From the NCBI GenBank assembly GCA_035048485.1, contig CM068586.1, forward strand, positions 34,226,563 through 34,290,562: 64,000 nucleotides of DNA. Direction: 5' to 3'. The notes below the pieces were generated by a model. It worked only from the letters and a program-made list of their open reading frames with translations. It did no database searches and was not told where the DNA came from. This document shows, in pieces, positions 62,084 through 64,000 of this stretch. Position numbers and translations under genes: made by a program. Source of the DNA: Pteria penguin. Lineage: Eukaryota > Mollusca > Bivalvia > Pterioida > Pteriidae. Position 1 is the stretch's first letter, and every line of letters starts with the position of its first letter.

Positions 62084-62566
62084 TTAATTATCTGAAATTC
62101 CAACAACTCCTAAAACTCCCCCTACCAAATGCAAACTTCCAGTTACCAAAACTTGAATATGTTTGACATCCCGTAGTTGATCTGGAATTTCATCATCCAA
62201 GTCAATTTCTGTGTCCAAAGACAGTTCTCTTCCCTGAGTAGCCCACTGCAAAGCAGTGTAAATATTGGAAAACTCTCTTGTCACTGTAACAGAGTCATTA
62301 TCACAGACAAAATCTGACTGAATCGCACTACACGAATGGGCACTATGTGGTAAATGTGGATCACTACGAGCTATTTTTGGTTCCGGTTCATTGCACAGTT
62401 GGTCCTCTGGATCACGGTAACGTAATGTGTCTGTGGTTTTAGTTGAAATATGGTTCCTGTTACATTGTACACTACGAGGTGCTACCGTATTGGTACCTTG
62501 ATGGAGTTTTGTCTTTGCCATCACTCTTTCCCAAGCACGCATGTTCAGAAGGAAAATGTTTATCAA
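62084..62566 (-). pseudogene. FPGS: Folylpolyglutamate synthase, C-terminal exon (partial)
   Basis: Reading leftward, the frame ends at a stop at 62084-62086. Its last third contains 'IYTALQWATQGRE' and 'HIQVLVTGSLHLVGGVLG', the characteristic C-terminus of animal FPGS, which adds glutamates to folates using ATP in cytosol and mitochondria. The middle is a low-conservation linker, as in known FPGS. Only about 150 of roughly 550 residues are present: no Mur-ligase ATP site or catalytic core. At the 5' side the frame reads '..LLNMRAWERVMAK'; a plausible continuation 'KLLRYLDKHF' lies in another frame across a 'ttttcc' run near 62552, and lectin copy 9 sequence begins at 62601. It is either a broken duplicate or the real last exon with an unseen acceptor. 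The family call is firm; functional status is uncertain. Confidence 0.8.
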
Positions 62567-62600
62567 GATATCTTAATAATTTTACATTAACGTCACACTT

Positions 62601-62973
62601 ATTACAGGAATTGCGATGGAATGTGGGCGATATTTGTCGTGCATTCAAGTACGCTATGGCAGTCAATGGGGGGGGGGGGGGGGGGGGGGGGCGGGGGAGG
62701 CATGGATGGAGATGTTACCTATTATGTAAGGATTGGGACAGGGGAAAGAAGGTCTACTATGGACTCTGGCATTGGGAATATATAACGGGAGCATTTGTCA
62801 CATATGATAGGTATGTGCGCTCCATCACATGGAAAATAAACAAGAAAACACTTCCAATATGCGGAGCCAGAGCTGGAAGGACAGCAAATGTCAATGGAAG
62901 GCGACTCAAATTTATCGCAGGGAAAAGTGGGTGTATCGTCGATCGACTTTCGCTATACTGGCCACGTATTTAG
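62601..62973 (+). pseudogene. ZG16/jacalin-like lectin, copy 9 (5'-truncated, frameshifted exon 2)
   Basis: Homology begins inside exon 2 at 'attacaggaattgcg' (codon 49), so the signal exon, intron and glycine-rich loop are missing. A 22-base G expansion at 62668-62697 shifts the frame relative to all other copies. Downstream the lectin frame is open to TAG at 62971-62973, with several replacements (H98, W99, I120, K122-K123, I127, A130, T135, I164). Arg58 and Trp99 ally it with copy 2. The poly(A) signal has decayed to an A run. A remnant of the old right edge. Confidence 0.88.
62668..62697 (+). repeat. Poly-G tract (G24, C, G5)
   Basis: It replaces 'ttgggggaaaagg' of the intact copies. It could form G-quadruplexes, and homopolymers this long are prone to assembly length error. 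Confidence 0.9.
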
Positions 62974-63904
62974 ATTTATGTGCTAACCATATCTTGAAAA
63001 AAAAATCCTATTGCATTCACTTTTTTCTGAATTTTAATGTTTCATACCGGCACCAAATATGCGAAACATTTGTTTCTTGTCTGAATACTCAACAAGCGTA
63101 ACTTTTAAGAAAGCATAGGTTTCAATCGGAATAGCATTAAATGTTCAAGATGTTGGTATTTTTGTCTTTTTAGGAATGTCTCTCGGGTGTTATCGTTAAT
63201 ACTCAGAAATGTTGTTTTTGTAGTAAGCAAATCTTTTTAAAAAAGATGTGGACATTTTCATAACATTTATTTCTAGATATCTCAGTCTTTAAAATAAAAG
63301 TATGTGCTAATATTGTTTCTTAGTACTTAACTATTACCAAAAATACCACGCTAATGGAGTTTGCAGATGCGCTCTTAAAGCGAATTTGCTATCTTAACAT
63401 GCAATAATGAATTATTTTCCGGAAAACTCAAGTAAATAAATGTTGAAATATGTAAAATATAAAAGATAACCCAATGTGCGTACAATATGATATATTCAGA
63501 TTACACGTGTGCTCTCTCAGTAACGAGTCTATGAAACATAAGAAGAGAATACATGTCTGTGTACGTAAACGACTCTTGAATACTGCTCGGTTCCATTCAT
63601 ATTCTAAGTTAAGTCTTACATAAAATCATTAATACTTACGCAGGTATATCTTGAAAAAAAAAACCACACCATTAATATTGCTTGATGATTTATTTATTAT
63701 AAACGAATGAAATCTTGGAATATTTTTCAGTAAACTCTTTTCTAAACACGTTTTAAGTATGCATTACGCGAATAGTTGGACCCTTATAATAATTATAAAG
63801 ACCATCTTTGCTCTTAGGAGAAATCGTTGTTTGTCATGTAGGCTTCCTTATTTGGTTGTGTTCCTTGTACTGTGATAATACAATATCACACATTTTATCT
63901 ACTG
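62974..63904. repeat. Diverged lectin 3' flank of copy 9
   Basis: Recognisable array phrases in order, with insertions between them: 'cctattgcattca', 'catttgtttcttg', 'aactcaagtaa', 'gaagagaatacatg', 'ctcggttccattc', 'tatcttgaa', 'tttttcagtaaac'. The retroelement remnant that follows in other units is not reached. No gene recognised. Confidence 0.65.
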
Positions 63905-64000
63905 TGATAAATATAGAACATATTTACCTTTTAATTTAGTGCACCATATGCGCATTTCGACAAATTTAGTCTCTTCAGTGATGCTCGTGGCCGAATTATT
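63905..64000 (-). repeat. Bivalve-type dispersed repeat, inverted 3' end
   Basis: Reverse complement of the terminal motif seen at 1545-1620 and 2529-2622 ('catatgcgcatttcgacaa', 'cttcagtgatgctcgtggcc'). Truncated by the window end. Confidence 0.85.

Noticed and set aside
62443..62616. N-terminal extension of the copy 9 frame as a new fusion protein
   Set aside because: The first part is simply the antisense of the FPGS exon and the next part reads lectin sequence out of frame up to the poly-G tract.

Overview
This window is AT-rich eukaryotic nuclear DNA: split genes with GT/AG introns, AATAAA signals, SINE and retroelement debris, microsatellites and long non-coding spacers. A bivalve mollusc (Pteriomorphia, oyster/mussel/scallop-like) is the best guess. 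The reasons are a dispersed repeat ending in the 'catcactgaagagacataag...gtcgaaatgcgcat' motif, which I remember from bivalve genomes, a mollusc-style tRNA-derived SINE, and retroelement 3' tails of a type common in bivalves. This assignment comes from recall, not from a search.

The dominant feature is a head-to-tail tandem array of one two-exon gene on the + strand. It encodes a secreted protein of 164 aa: a signal peptide plus a single jacalin-like (beta-prism) domain closest in pattern to ZG16 (zymogen granule protein 16). There are nine loci. Copy 1 (7723-8326) is a pseudogene. Copies 2-8 (starting 15661, 23515, 29573, 36682, 43756, 50819, 57934) are all intact. Copy 9 (62601-62973) is a 5'-truncated, frameshifted exon 2. 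Unit length is 7.94, 7.85, 6.06, 7.11, 7.07, 7.06 and 7.12 kb. Copies 4-8 and their spacers are nearly identical; copies 1-2 and a left-hand unit 0 spacer (about 2041-7722) are diverged. This fits recent expansion or homogenisation in the middle of the array, with decayed edges.

Every unit has the same order: lectin gene; about 500 bp of 3' flank; a dead retroelement remnant of about 820 bp (reverse transcriptase on the - strand joined to an inverted + strand fragment); then a long spacer holding diverged copies of a roughly 300-bp repeat, a CT/TG microsatellite, a C tract and the next lectin promoter region. Insertions and deletions date the units. They include a 254-bp retroelement 3' tail shared by the spacers after copies 3-7, a 181-bp SINE only after copy 1, a 555-bp retroelement 3' end only after copy 2, a 66-bp fragment of the same 3' end only before copy 8, and a 1-kb deletion only after copy 3.

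The left flank (1-2040) holds a degenerate ~165-bp satellite and copies of the bivalve repeat. At the right, array homology stops near 60530. The next 2 kb carries palindromic repeats and, on the - strand, the C-terminal exon of folylpolyglutamate synthase (62084-62566), which sits head-to-head with lectin copy 9. The window closes in another bivalve-type repeat. Most open reading frames other than the lectin and the FPGS exon are repeat-borne and probably not genes.
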